32,968 nt of DNA from Paenibacillus campinasensis (GTDB lineage: Bacteria > Bacillota > Bacilli > Paenibacillales > Paenibacillaceae): contig NZ_NPBY01000026.1 of assembly GCF_002272015.1 (NCBI RefSeq), forward strand, positions 1 through 32,968, written 5' to 3'. The translations under genes were made by a program, and so were the position numbers. The notes under the pieces are model-generated. The model was not told the DNA's origin, did no database searches, and saw only the letters and a list, made by a program, of their open reading frames with translations. This document shows, one piece after another, positions 14,866 through 22,238 of the stretch (positions within the stretch are counted from its first letter, which is position 1; the number at the start of each line of letters is the position of its first letter).

Positions 14866-17535
14866 ATGAAGGCACGAATGGTTTCGCCAGTATCCATCGA
14901 TCTGCGTTGGCTGACACAGCCGGAGGTGGCGACCGGTGTAACATGGGGAGTTCCATGGAAAAAAGGGGAGTTGTCTAAGCAGCAGCTTGCACTCCTGCAG
15001 CTGGAGGAGGCGTCCGGCGAGCCCGAGCGGCATCAGGTGCAGAGCTGGCCGGCTGCCTTCTGGCCTGACGGCAGCATCAAATGGTCGGCGCATGCAGCGG
15101 TATGCCAGCGCCCGGCTCCCTCCGGCTACAGGCTGGCCTTGGCTTCAGCGCCGGAAGGGGCCTTGGATAAGCCCGAGGCCGGCCGCCGGGGCGTGCTGGT
15201 GCGCGATACGCCGGAGGCATACATCGTCGATACCGGGGTGATCACCTGCCGCGTGCCTAAGCAGGGGCCGGGGATCATCGACCGGATCGTCCGGGAAGGC
15301 CGCGACATCTGCAGCGGCGGGCGGCTTGTCGCGATCCGGGAGAAGGAGAGCGGCGTCACCGGGCTTATGACGCTGCAGCAGGAGCGCTTTGAAGGGGAGA
15401 CGCTGCGGGCGAAGCTGGAGCAGGCAGGGCCCGTACGGGCGGTGATCAAGCTGGAGGGAAGGCATCGCTCCCGGAGCGGATCTCGCGCCTGGCTGCCGTA
15501 TTCGCTGCGGCTGTATTTCTATGCTGGGCTGGACTCGATCCGGATGGTCCATACCTTTCACTATGACGGCAACCCGGCGGAGGATTATATTCGGGGGCTC
15601 GGGATGGTGTTTAGCGTCCCGATGCGAGGTGAACTGTACAATCGGCATATCCGGTTCGGCGGCGATACGGGGATATTCAGCGAGTCACCGAAGTCGCTCC
15701 ATACCCGCCGTACCAAAGGCCGTTATCTGGCGTTGTATCGGGATCAGACGGCAGGGCGCATCGTGAGCTTCACGCCGGAGGACGATGCCTACTTCCTCGG
15801 GCTGCTGGATGATTCGGCGCAGTGGGACAGCTTCAGCCTAGTGCAAGCCTCCGCAGATCATTACCGAATCTCGAAACGGACGCAAGCAGGCTGCAGTGCG
15901 GTGAAGGCAGCGGAAGGAAGGCGGGCATGCGGCATCGGGTATCTGGGCGGCGAAGGCGGGGGGCTTTCGGTCGGGATGAAGGATTTCTGGCAGAAGCATC
16001 CGGCCGGGCTGGAAGTGGAAGCAGCAACGGTTCCGGCGGGTGGCAGCGCCCGCTTCACCGCCTGGTTCTGGTCGCCGGAAGCGCCGCGCATGGATCTGCG
16101 ACATTACGATACGAAGACGCATGTGGAATCCGCCTATGAAGGGGCAGAGGAGCTGCGTGCCACGCCGTATGGGATTGCGAATACCCACGAGCTAATGCTG
16201 TGGTGCACGGCCGATACACCCGGGGAGGACGAGCTGCGGCGGATGGCCGAAGCGGCTGCGTGTCCGCCGCAGCTGGTATGCACCCCGGAGCATTATCACG
16301 ATACCCGGGCTTTTGGGCCGTGGAGCCTGCCGGATCGCAGCACGCCGGTAAAGGCTTATCTGGAGGACCGGCTGGATGGCATTATCGCGTACTACCAGCG
16401 TGAGGCGGAGCAGCGCAGATGGTACGGCTTCTGGGATTATGGCGATTTCATGCACAGCTATGACCCGGTCCGGCATGTGTGGAATTACGATTTAGGGGGC
16501 TGTGCCTGGCAGAACACGGAGCTTGCGCCGAATATGTGGCTCTGGTACATGTTCCTCCGCTCCGGAAGGGAAGACGTGTTCCGGCTGGCAGAGGCGATGA
16601 CGCGGCATACGAGCGAGGTGGACGTGTACCATTTTGGAGAATACGCCGGGCTTGGCTCCAGGCATAATGTGGTGCACTGGGGCTGTGGCTGCAAGGAAGC
16701 GAGAATTGCTATGGCAGGCCTGCACCGTTATTACTACTACCTGACGGCCGACGAGCGGATCGGCGATATCATGGACGAAGTCAGAGACGCGGATTACGCT
16801 ACGGTCACGCTGGACCCGATGCGCGCTTATTTTCCCAAGGATGAATTCCCGACGCACATTCGGGTGGGGCCGGATTGGGCAGCGTTCAGCTCGAACTGGA
16901 TGACCTGGTGGGAGCGGCATGGCGACACGGCATACAGGGACAAAATCATAACTGGCATCAACAGCATTAAGCAGGCGAATTTCCGGCTGCTGTCAGGCCC
17001 GACGTATGGTTACGATCCGAAGACGGGAGTGCTGACGGGCATGGGCGATGACAACTGGGGCCGCCATCTGGCGATCTGCATGGGCGGACCGCAGGTGTGG
17101 TTCGAGCTGGCCGAAATGCTGGAGGACCCGGAATGGGAGGATATGCTGGCTGAGTTCGGCGTATTCTACAACCTGCCATCCGAGGAGAAATCAGCCCTGA
17201 CCAATGGCGTGATCACCGGCGAGCCGCTGCGGTTCGAGCACCCGGTGCTGAGCGTGGCCATCGCCGCTTACGGAGCCTATTACCGCAACCATGCCGCAAC
17301 GGCGGCGCGCTGCTGGTCGATTCTGCTTGGCAATCCGTTCGGCCAGACCGATCTGAAAGAGAAGGAGCAGCTGGTAACCCATGTACGGGAGCTGCGGGAA
17401 ATTGACTGGATGAATACGAACGAAGCCTCGCAGTGGTCGCTGAACACGATCATCAGCCTGGAGCTGATCGGCAATTCGCTGCCGGAGAAGCTGGAGGAAG
17501 CGGCGGCTTTGGCGGATCAGCTTAGCCGGGCATAA
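14866..17535 (+). CDS. yetA: Exo-rhamnogalacturonan lyase family protein, YetA/PcRGLX-like
   Basis: This 889-residue protein, slightly longer than B. subtilis YetA (about 857), has no signal peptide. The N-terminal TWGVPWKKGEL and WPAAFWPDGSIKWSAHAA blocks are the hallmark of the PcRGLX/YetA N-terminal RIFT-barrel domain. A central beta-rich domain and a C-terminal alpha/alpha-toroid-like region rich in Trp/His (DYGDFMHSYDPVRHVWNYD, VVHWGCGCKEARIAMAG) follow. The family includes a fungal exo-acting rhamnogalacturonan lyase. Cytosolic bacterial members are thought to act on imported pectin oligosaccharides, with activity inferred. The ATG at 14866 was chosen because GGGAG ends 9 bp upstream. 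ATG 14857 is too close to that site, and ATG 14878 is a weaker alternative. It is the first gene of the operon with yesU and the propeller gene. Confidence 0.88.
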   Translation: MKARMVSPVSIDLRWLTQPEVATGVTWGVPWKKGELSKQQLALLQLEEASGEPERHQVQSWPAAFWPDGSIKWSAHAAVCQRPAPSGYRLALASAPEGALDKPEAGRRGVLVRDTPEAYIVDTGVITCRVPKQGPGIIDRIVREGRDICSGGRLVAIREKESGVTGLMTLQQERFEGETLRAKLEQAGPVRAVIKLEGRHRSRSGSRAWLPYSLRLYFYAGLDSIRMVHTFHYDGNPAEDYIRGLGMVFSVPMRGELYNRHIRFGGDTGIFSESPKSLHTRRTKGRYLALYRDQTAGRIVSFTPEDDAYFLGLLDDSAQWDSFSLVQASADHYRISKRTQAGCSAVKAAEGRRACGIGYLGGEGGGLSVGMKDFWQKHPAGLEVEAATVPAGGSARFTAWFWSPEAPRMDLRHYDTKTHVESAYEGAEELRATPYGIANTHELMLWCTADTPGEDELRRMAEAAACPPQLVCTPEHYHDTRAFGPWSLPDRSTPVKAYLEDRLDGIIAYYQREAEQRRWYGFWDYGDFMHSYDPVRHVWNYDLGGCAWQNTELAPNMWLWYMFLRSGREDVFRLAEAMTRHTSEVDVYHFGEYAGLGSRHNVVHWGCGCKEARIAMAGLHRYYYYLTADERIGDIMDEVRDADYATVTLDPMRAYFPKDEFPTHIRVGPDWAAFSSNWMTWWERHGDTAYRDKIITGINSIKQANFRLLSGPTYGYDPKTGVLTGMGDDNWGRHLAICMGGPQVWFELAEMLEDPEWEDMLAEFGVFYNLPSEEKSALTNGVITGEPLRFEHPVLSVAIAAYGAYYRNHAATAARCWSILLGNPFGQTDLKEKEQLVTHVRELREIDWMNTNEASQWSLNTIISLELIGNSLPEKLEEAAALADQLSRA

Positions 17536-17541
17536 ACGCAG

Positions 17542-17636
17542 CCGGTCGCATCGCATGTGTGCTGCCGGTCACACCAGCATGGTGTATCACCGATCGCACC
17601 GCATGCGTATCGCCGGTCGTTTCAACTTGTGTATTA
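17542..17636 (+). repeat. Four imperfect 23-25-bp tandem repeats
   Basis: CCGGTC or CCGATC begins at 17542, 17565, 17590 and 17613. Each is followed by CRCAYCRGCATG-like sequence and a GTGT/GTAT tail. The array fills the gap between the yetA stop codon and the yesU ribosome site. It could form RNA structure between the two cistrons. No terminator is seen. Confidence 0.65.
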
Positions 17637-17652
17637 AGGGAGGCGGAGCTGC

Positions 17653-18375
17653 ATGGATACCCCATATGAAACGGATCATTCATCATCTCAGGCACACCAA
17701 ACGGTGCCTGACAATTGGAAGCTCCTGTATCATAACCCGCTCCATTCGCCGGATTGCATTGCTGGCTTCCGGATGGAGGGGGCGGGGGCGGTTACTTTTC
17801 CGCTGGGGAGGATGCGCCTGGAAAGTGTCCGTCAGGCGGAGGAAGGCCAGAAGGCTAACTTTGTATATTGGTGCCCGGAGGAGTTCCCGCCTGATATTGC
17901 TATTACATGGGAGTTTTGGCCGATCCGCGAGCCCGGGCTTGCTATCATGTTTCTGGCGGCTGTAGGCGCCGGGGGGCGGGATCTGTTCGATCCTGTACTG
18001 GCGCCAAGAACGGGAGTGTATGAGCAGTATCATCATGGAGAGATGCATGCGCTGCATATTTCCTATTTTCGGCGGCGGTGGCCGGAGGAGCGAAGCTTTC
18101 ATACATGCAATTTCCGCAAAAGTTACGGCTTTCACCTCGTTGCCCAGGGGGCCGACCCGATCCCGGGCACGGCCGATGCCGCAGGGCCGTACCGGCTGCT
18201 GGCGCTCAAGCAAGGCGCACAGGTGACGTTCTCTGTCAACGGACTGCAGGTGTTCTCCTGGATGGATGACGGGGCCCGTTATGGCCCGCCGCTGGCGGGA
18301 GGGAGAGTCGGGTTCCGCCAGATGGCCCCGCTCATAGCGGAATACGCCAATCTGACAGTCTATGAGGTGACATAG
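17653..18375 (+). CDS. yesU: DUF1961-family protein, YesU-like
   Basis: This 240-residue protein has a jelly-roll (concanavalin-like) fold expected of the DUF1961 family and no signal peptide. Conserved blocks seen are ANFVYWCPEEFPPDI, EPGLAIMFLAA, GVYEQYHHGEMHALHISYFRR, CNFRKSYGFHLVAQGADP and GRVGFRQMAPLIAEYANL. They match YesU, encoded within the B. subtilis rhamnogalacturonan cluster. The biochemical role is not established to my knowledge, and sugar binding or hydrolysis of an oligosaccharide is plausible from the fold. AAGGGAGG lies 9 bp before the ATG. It follows yetA after 117 bp of repeats with no terminator between, so the two are probably co-transcribed. The first 20 residues are polar and poorly conserved in appearance. 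Confidence 0.85.
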   Translation: MDTPYETDHSSSQAHQTVPDNWKLLYHNPLHSPDCIAGFRMEGAGAVTFPLGRMRLESVRQAEEGQKANFVYWCPEEFPPDIAITWEFWPIREPGLAIMFLAAVGAGGRDLFDPVLAPRTGVYEQYHHGEMHALHISYFRRRWPEERSFHTCNFRKSYGFHLVAQGADPIPGTADAAGPYRLLALKQGAQVTFSVNGLQVFSWMDDGARYGPPLAGGRVGFRQMAPLIAEYANLTVYEVT

Positions 18376-18518
18376 AGGCATAGGGTAAGGGGAACTTGGC
18401 GTATTTGAGCATTCAACGGTTTAAGTACGGCAGGAGCTTGAGAGACATAACTTCTGGTCCCACGAACACACATGCGATTCATTCAACGAATTCCAACGAA
18501 TGAAGGAGGACGAGCTAG

Positions 18519-19778
18519 GTGAAGGAAGTCTACGAGATTGCCAAGGTGGATATATCCGCCGCCGGGCCCAGATGCAAAATGCTGCTGGGAGACCTGAACG
18601 GAGACGGGCGGATGGAGATGCTGCTGGTCCAGCCGGACGACCGGCAGGATGTGCGGTATATTCCGCATCAGGTGCAGTGCCTGACGGCTTATGACTTGAG
18701 CGGCCGCCAGCTGTGGCAGCACGGGACGCCGAGCGAAACGGCCGGCAGCCCGGGCTCGGATTACCCGGCGCAAATCTACGACATTGACGGAGACGGCGCG
18801 CTGGAGGTGCTCTGCGTCATGGATGGCCGACTGCAGATGCTCGATGGCGCCACCGGGCGTGTGAAATCGTCATTTCTGCTTCCGGATCCGCACGCCCATG
18901 ATTGCATTATCGTTGCCAATCTTTCTGGCGGAGCGCATGCCTCAGATCTGTTGCTGAAGGACCGTTATGAGCGCATGTGGGCGCTGAATCGCGACGGAGA
19001 GGTGCTGTGGACACATAAGGGAAATGTCGGCCACTACCCCTGGGTGTACGATCTGGATGGCGACGGATACGACGAGGTTATGGCGGGCTACGATTTGCTG
19101 GATCACACCGGCAGGCTGCGCTGGTCCTGCCGGAACCTGGACGACCATGCGGATTGCATCTGGGTCGGCGACGTCAATGGGGACGGCGAGCCGGAGCTGG
19201 TGATCGGCGGCAGTGTGACGGTGATGTACGACCGAAACGGCAGCGAGCTGTGGCGGTACGAGGGCTCGGTGGAATCCCAGCATATTGCGCTTGGTAAGTT
19301 CCGCACCGACCTGCCTGGCTTGCAGATTGCCGGGCTCGACCGGATCACCCGCGAGGATGACGGCAAAGGGCTGAAGGGCAAGGATGCGCTCTTCCTGCTG
19401 GATGAGCAGGGACGGGAACTGTGGAAGGAAGCGAGATCGACGAGCGGCTGGCTCACCATTGCCGAGACGCTCAGCCGCTGGAGCGCGGATGCACCGGATT
19501 ACATCCTGGCCTACCGGCGCGGCGGCGGGGTCCATCCCTCGCTGTATGACGGGTTTATGAACGTGGTGGCCGAGTTTCCGCTGGATGGATATGTCGTTCA
19601 TGGTCCGATCTTTGGGCTGGAGACAGAGCAGGTCATTGTCTATACCGATGCGGTCGCGGCCATTTACGCGAGCAGCCCCATCGATCCGGCAGCCCCGCCG
19701 TCAGGCACACCGCTGCCGCAGCCGAAGCGGCTGTCCCACTCCACACTGTATCCTGGCGGGGAATATGGAGCAAGATAG
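18519..19778 (+). CDS. Cytosolic FG-GAP-type beta-propeller protein related to PL11 rhamnogalacturonan lyases
   Basis: This 419-residue protein has no signal peptide or membrane segment. Calcium-loop motifs of the DxDGDGxxE type recur at residues 25, 88, 178 and 218 (DLNGDGRME, DIDGDGALE, DLDGDGYDE, DVNGDGEPE). They are interleaved with PQQ-like blade segments such as GEVLWTHKG and GSELWRYEG. The stretch LLDHTGRLRW...DHADCIWVGDVNGDG parallels the propeller of PL11 lyases (YesW/YesX). It is shorter than those enzymes (about 600 residues) and lacks their N-terminal domain, so it may be a non-secreted relative, a lectin-like partner or a lyase for short oligomers. The C-terminal 25 residues are Pro/Ser-rich. 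The GTG start is supported by AAGGAGG 9 bp upstream. It is the last gene of the island. Confidence 0.72.
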   Translation: MKEVYEIAKVDISAAGPRCKMLLGDLNGDGRMEMLLVQPDDRQDVRYIPHQVQCLTAYDLSGRQLWQHGTPSETAGSPGSDYPAQIYDIDGDGALEVLCVMDGRLQMLDGATGRVKSSFLLPDPHAHDCIIVANLSGGAHASDLLLKDRYERMWALNRDGEVLWTHKGNVGHYPWVYDLDGDGYDEVMAGYDLLDHTGRLRWSCRNLDDHADCIWVGDVNGDGEPELVIGGSVTVMYDRNGSELWRYEGSVESQHIALGKFRTDLPGLQIAGLDRITREDDGKGLKGKDALFLLDEQGRELWKEARSTSGWLTIAETLSRWSADAPDYILAYRRGGGVHPSLYDGFMNVVAEFPLDGYVVHGPIFGLETEQVIVYTDAVAAIYASSPIDPAAPPSGTPLPQPKRLSHSTLYPGGEYGAR

Positions 19779-19798
19779 GGTGTTTTATGCGCGCTGTT

Positions 19799-19837
19799 GA
19801 TCGGCTGTGCGGGGAGCGGTTCGGTCCGATATTTTTG
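19799..19837 (+). terminator. Candidate terminator at the end of the pectin island
   Basis: ATCGG (19800-19804) and CCGAT (19826-19830) flank a 21-nt loop and are followed by ATTTTTG. It starts about 20 bp past the propeller-protein stop. The stem is short. Confidence 0.4.
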
Positions 19838-19883
19838 CAATATCCAGAAATAAATGTTTGCCCCGGACGGCTTTCTTGTATAT

Positions 19884-20184
19884 TATAATTGTAATAAATG
19901 CGATGACGAGATGAGTAGATAATGATTTTCTTTTGCAGAGAGCTCCGGTCAGCTGGGAAGGAGTAAAGAACTCATTATTGAATAAAGCCTCTGAGCAGCA
20001 CATCGGAACTGTGAGCAGGGATGGTGTGACAGGAGCTCCTGTTACAGAGCTAGAGTATTATGCATTGCTGAAGAAATGCCGTACTCGATGAGGTCAATAT
20101 GGTGACATATTGGCAAATCTGGGGTGGTACCACGAGGATCCGATCTCGTCCCTAAGACCGCGGTCTTGGGGGTGGGATTTTTTT
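19884..20184 (+). promoter_or_regulatory. T-box riboswitch leader of the aspartate-semialdehyde dehydrogenase gene
   Basis: The leader begins after a TATAAT (19884-19889). Stem I (about 19898-19997) has a K-turn (GATGA, 19902-19906), the AGTA of the specifier loop (19914-19917), an 8-bp helix GATAATGA/TCATTATT, the AGAGAG bulge (19937-19942) and an apical CTCC/GGAG hairpin. The T-box core GGGGTGGTACCACG is at 20121-20134. Its UGGU would pair with a tRNA ending ACCA. A strong terminator (GACC-GC-GGTC core, closing with GGGTGGGA and seven Ts) ends at 20184. The specifier side reads GAATAAAG (19980-19987). The usual register (GAA then codon) gives TAA, and a one-base shift gives AAA (Lys). The amino acid is therefore uncertain, with Lys the sensible guess. 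Confidence 0.88.
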
Positions 20185-20358
20185 ATTTGGATCATGAAAT
20201 GGAAAAATGCAGCACACTTCAGGAGAGAACACACACCGCAGGCTTGCCGTCGGAATAGTGTTCTAGTAGAAGGAATCGTGCGAAGTCGGATCAGACGAAC
20301 AACAGCTGAAGGAACAGGCGAATCATGAAATACACATAGAGGAAAGGAATGAACTGAT

Positions 20359-21444
20359 ATGTCTCAAAAGCTAAAAGCCGGAATTGTCGGCGGAACAGGA
20401 ATGGTGGGGCAGCGGTTTGTCCAGCTGCTGGACGGCCACCCTTGGTTTGAAGTGACCGCGATTGCTGCCAGCAGCAGCTCGGCGGGCAAAACGTATGAGG
20501 AATCTGTTCAAGGCAGATGGAAACTGGATACACCGATTCCGGAGAACGTGAAATCGATCGTTGTTCAGGATGCTTCCAAGGTGGAAGAGGTCGCTGAAGG
20601 CGTTGACTTTATTTTCTGCGCGGTCGATATGAAGAAGAATGAGATTCAAGCGCTGGAAGAGGCTTATGCCAAAACAGGCACGCCGGTGATCTCCAACAAC
20701 TCGGCTCACCGCTGGACGCCGGACGTGCCAATGGTCGTTCCTGAGATCAACCCCGGCCATATCGAGGTCATTGAAGCGCAGCGCAAGCGTCTGGGGACGA
20801 AAACCGGATTCATTGCGGTGAAGCCGAACTGCTCCATTCAAAGCTATGTGCCTGCGCTGCACGCGCTGCGGGAGTATCAGCCGGTGAATGTGGTGGCTTC
20901 TACGTACCAGGCGATTTCCGGGGCCGGGAAGAACTTCAACGACTGGCCTGAAATGCTGGACAACGTAATTCCGTACATCGGCGGCGAGGAAGAGAAAAGT
21001 GAGCAGGAGCCGCTGCGCATCTGGGGCAGCATTGACAACGGCCAGATTGTGAAAGCGAGCTCGCCAATTATCACGACCCAATGCATTCGGGTTCCGGTTA
21101 CCGATGGCCATCTGGCGACCGTGTTTGTCTCGTTTGACAACAAGCCGACGAAGGATGAGATTATCGATCGCTGGCGCCAGTTTAAAGGAAGACCGCAGGA
21201 GCTGGAGCTGCCAAGCGCACCGAAGCAGTTCATCACCTATTTCGAGGAAGAGAACAGACCGCAGACGAAGCTGGACCGCGACATTGAGCGCGGCATGGGC
21301 GTCTCGGTAGGCCGTCTGCGCGAAGATACGCTGTATGATTACAAATTCGTCGGGCTGTCGCACAATACGCTGCGCGGCGCCGCAGGCGGTGCGGTATTGA
21401 TTGCCGAGCTGCTGAAGGCGGAAGGTTACATTCAGCCGAAGTAA
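20359..21444 (+). CDS. asd: Aspartate-semialdehyde dehydrogenase, archaeal/fungal-like type
   Basis: This enzyme reduces aspartyl phosphate to aspartate semialdehyde with NADPH, the branch point to lysine, threonine and methionine. It is 361 residues long. The NADP-binding loop GGTGMVGQRF is at 11-20, the catalytic cysteine is Cys158 in KPNCSIQ, and the catalytic His251 is in RVPVTDGH. The GGTGMVG loop and overall length fit the archaeal/fungal-like branch rather than the GATGAVG form typical of the Bacillus dapG-dapA operon, so this is likely a second Asd in the genome. An AAAGGA site lies about 10 bp before the ATG. Expression is controlled by the upstream T-box, so it should rise when the cognate aminoacyl-tRNA runs low. 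Confidence 0.93.
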   Translation: MSQKLKAGIVGGTGMVGQRFVQLLDGHPWFEVTAIAASSSSAGKTYEESVQGRWKLDTPIPENVKSIVVQDASKVEEVAEGVDFIFCAVDMKKNEIQALEEAYAKTGTPVISNNSAHRWTPDVPMVVPEINPGHIEVIEAQRKRLGTKTGFIAVKPNCSIQSYVPALHALREYQPVNVVASTYQAISGAGKNFNDWPEMLDNVIPYIGGEEEKSEQEPLRIWGSIDNGQIVKASSPIITTQCIRVPVTDGHLATVFVSFDNKPTKDEIIDRWRQFKGRPQELELPSAPKQFITYFEEENRPQTKLDRDIERGMGVSVGRLREDTLYDYKFVGLSHNTLRGAAGGAVLIAELLKAEGYIQPK

Positions 21445-21480
21445 GGGCGCGGGAACGCGGACTCGCGTCCGGAGACTCAG

Positions 21481-21548
21481 CCTTAGCATGATGATGATGC
21501 CGTTTGATCAGGCTTCTCCCTGAACCAAAGGGATAATGGTGCTAAGGG
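21481..21548 (+). repeat. Dispersed hairpin element, copy 2, with nested inverted repeats
   Basis: CCTTAGCA (21481-21488) is the exact complement of TGCTAAGG (21540-21547). Inside lies TCCCT-GAACCA-AAGGGA followed by TAATGG. The 3' half (21516-21547) resembles 847-877. It sits about 40 bp after asd. It has no T-run, so it is not a classic terminator. Confidence 0.5.
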
Positions 21549-21605
21549 TGGTGGAAAGACAGCAGGCGCCCAGCCTGACATGAAATAGAATGGAGCCAAC
21601 ATGAC

Positions 21606-22061
21606 ATGGAAATCAGACGGGATGATTTAAGCGGGTCGGAAATCAGGGCCCTTATTAGCGAGCACCTGCATCATATGTTTGAGACCTCTCCGCCGGAAAG
21701 CGTGCATGCCCTTGATCTGGAAGGGCTGAAGAAACCGGACGTCACGTTCTGGAGCCTCTGGATCGAGGGGGAGCTGGCTGGCTGCGGCGCGCTCAAGGAA
21801 CTGGGTCGCGAGCATGGCGAGGTCAAATCGATGCGTACGGCTCACGCACATCGCAGACAGGGTGTCGCCCGCCATATGCTCGCCCATCTGCTGGAAGAAG
21901 CGCGGCAGCGCGGATACCGTCAGGTGAGCCTGGAGACAGGCTCGATGGAGGCTTTTGACGCGGCGCGCAGATTGTATGAAAGCTTCGGCTTTTCCTATTG
22001 TGACCCGTTTGCAGACTATGAAGCGGACCCGAACAGTGTGTTTATGACCAAAGTGCTGTAG
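21606..22061 (+). CDS. GNAT-family N-acetyltransferase
   Basis: This is a 151-residue acetyl-CoA-dependent acyltransferase. The acetyl-CoA pyrophosphate-binding motif A is seen as RTAHAHRRQGVARHMLAHLL (about residues 77-96). It follows a beta-strand GCGALKELGREHGEVKSM and precedes the ETGSMEAFDAARRLYESFGF segment typical of the fold. It resembles B. subtilis YsnE-type acetyltransferases. The substrate is unknown. The ribosome site GGAG is weak and lies 10 bp before the ATG. It is probably its own unit, ending at the hairpin at 22186-22221. Confidence 0.85.
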   Translation: MEIRRDDLSGSEIRALISEHLHHMFETSPPESVHALDLEGLKKPDVTFWSLWIEGELAGCGALKELGREHGEVKSMRTAHAHRRQGVARHMLAHLLEEARQRGYRQVSLETGSMEAFDAARRLYESFGFSYCDPFADYEADPNSVFMTKVL

Positions 22062-22185
22062 CTGCCGCAGGGCCGCAGCCGTTAGAGTTTGATGGTCCTT
22101 CCTCGACCTCGAAGCTCTCCCGGCGCCTCATTCACCACTAGATGGTTCGCCCCCTTGGTTAATCAACCTATACCGGGGATGAAAT

Positions 22186-22221
22186 CAATAAGCCCAACAG
22201 CAATCGCTGTTGGGCTTATTG
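22186..22221. terminator. Perfect 16-bp hairpin between convergent genes
   Basis: CAATAAGCCCAACAGC and its exact complement enclose a 4-nt AATC loop. The stem base is A/T-rich on both sides, so it can terminate both the acetyltransferase and the helicase transcript. Confidence 0.85.
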
Positions 22222-22238
22222 GTCTTCCTCTTCCTATG

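Noticed and set aside
20371..21489. A 372-codon open frame on the minus strand
   Set aside because: It lies opposite asd, with shadow composition and no domain.
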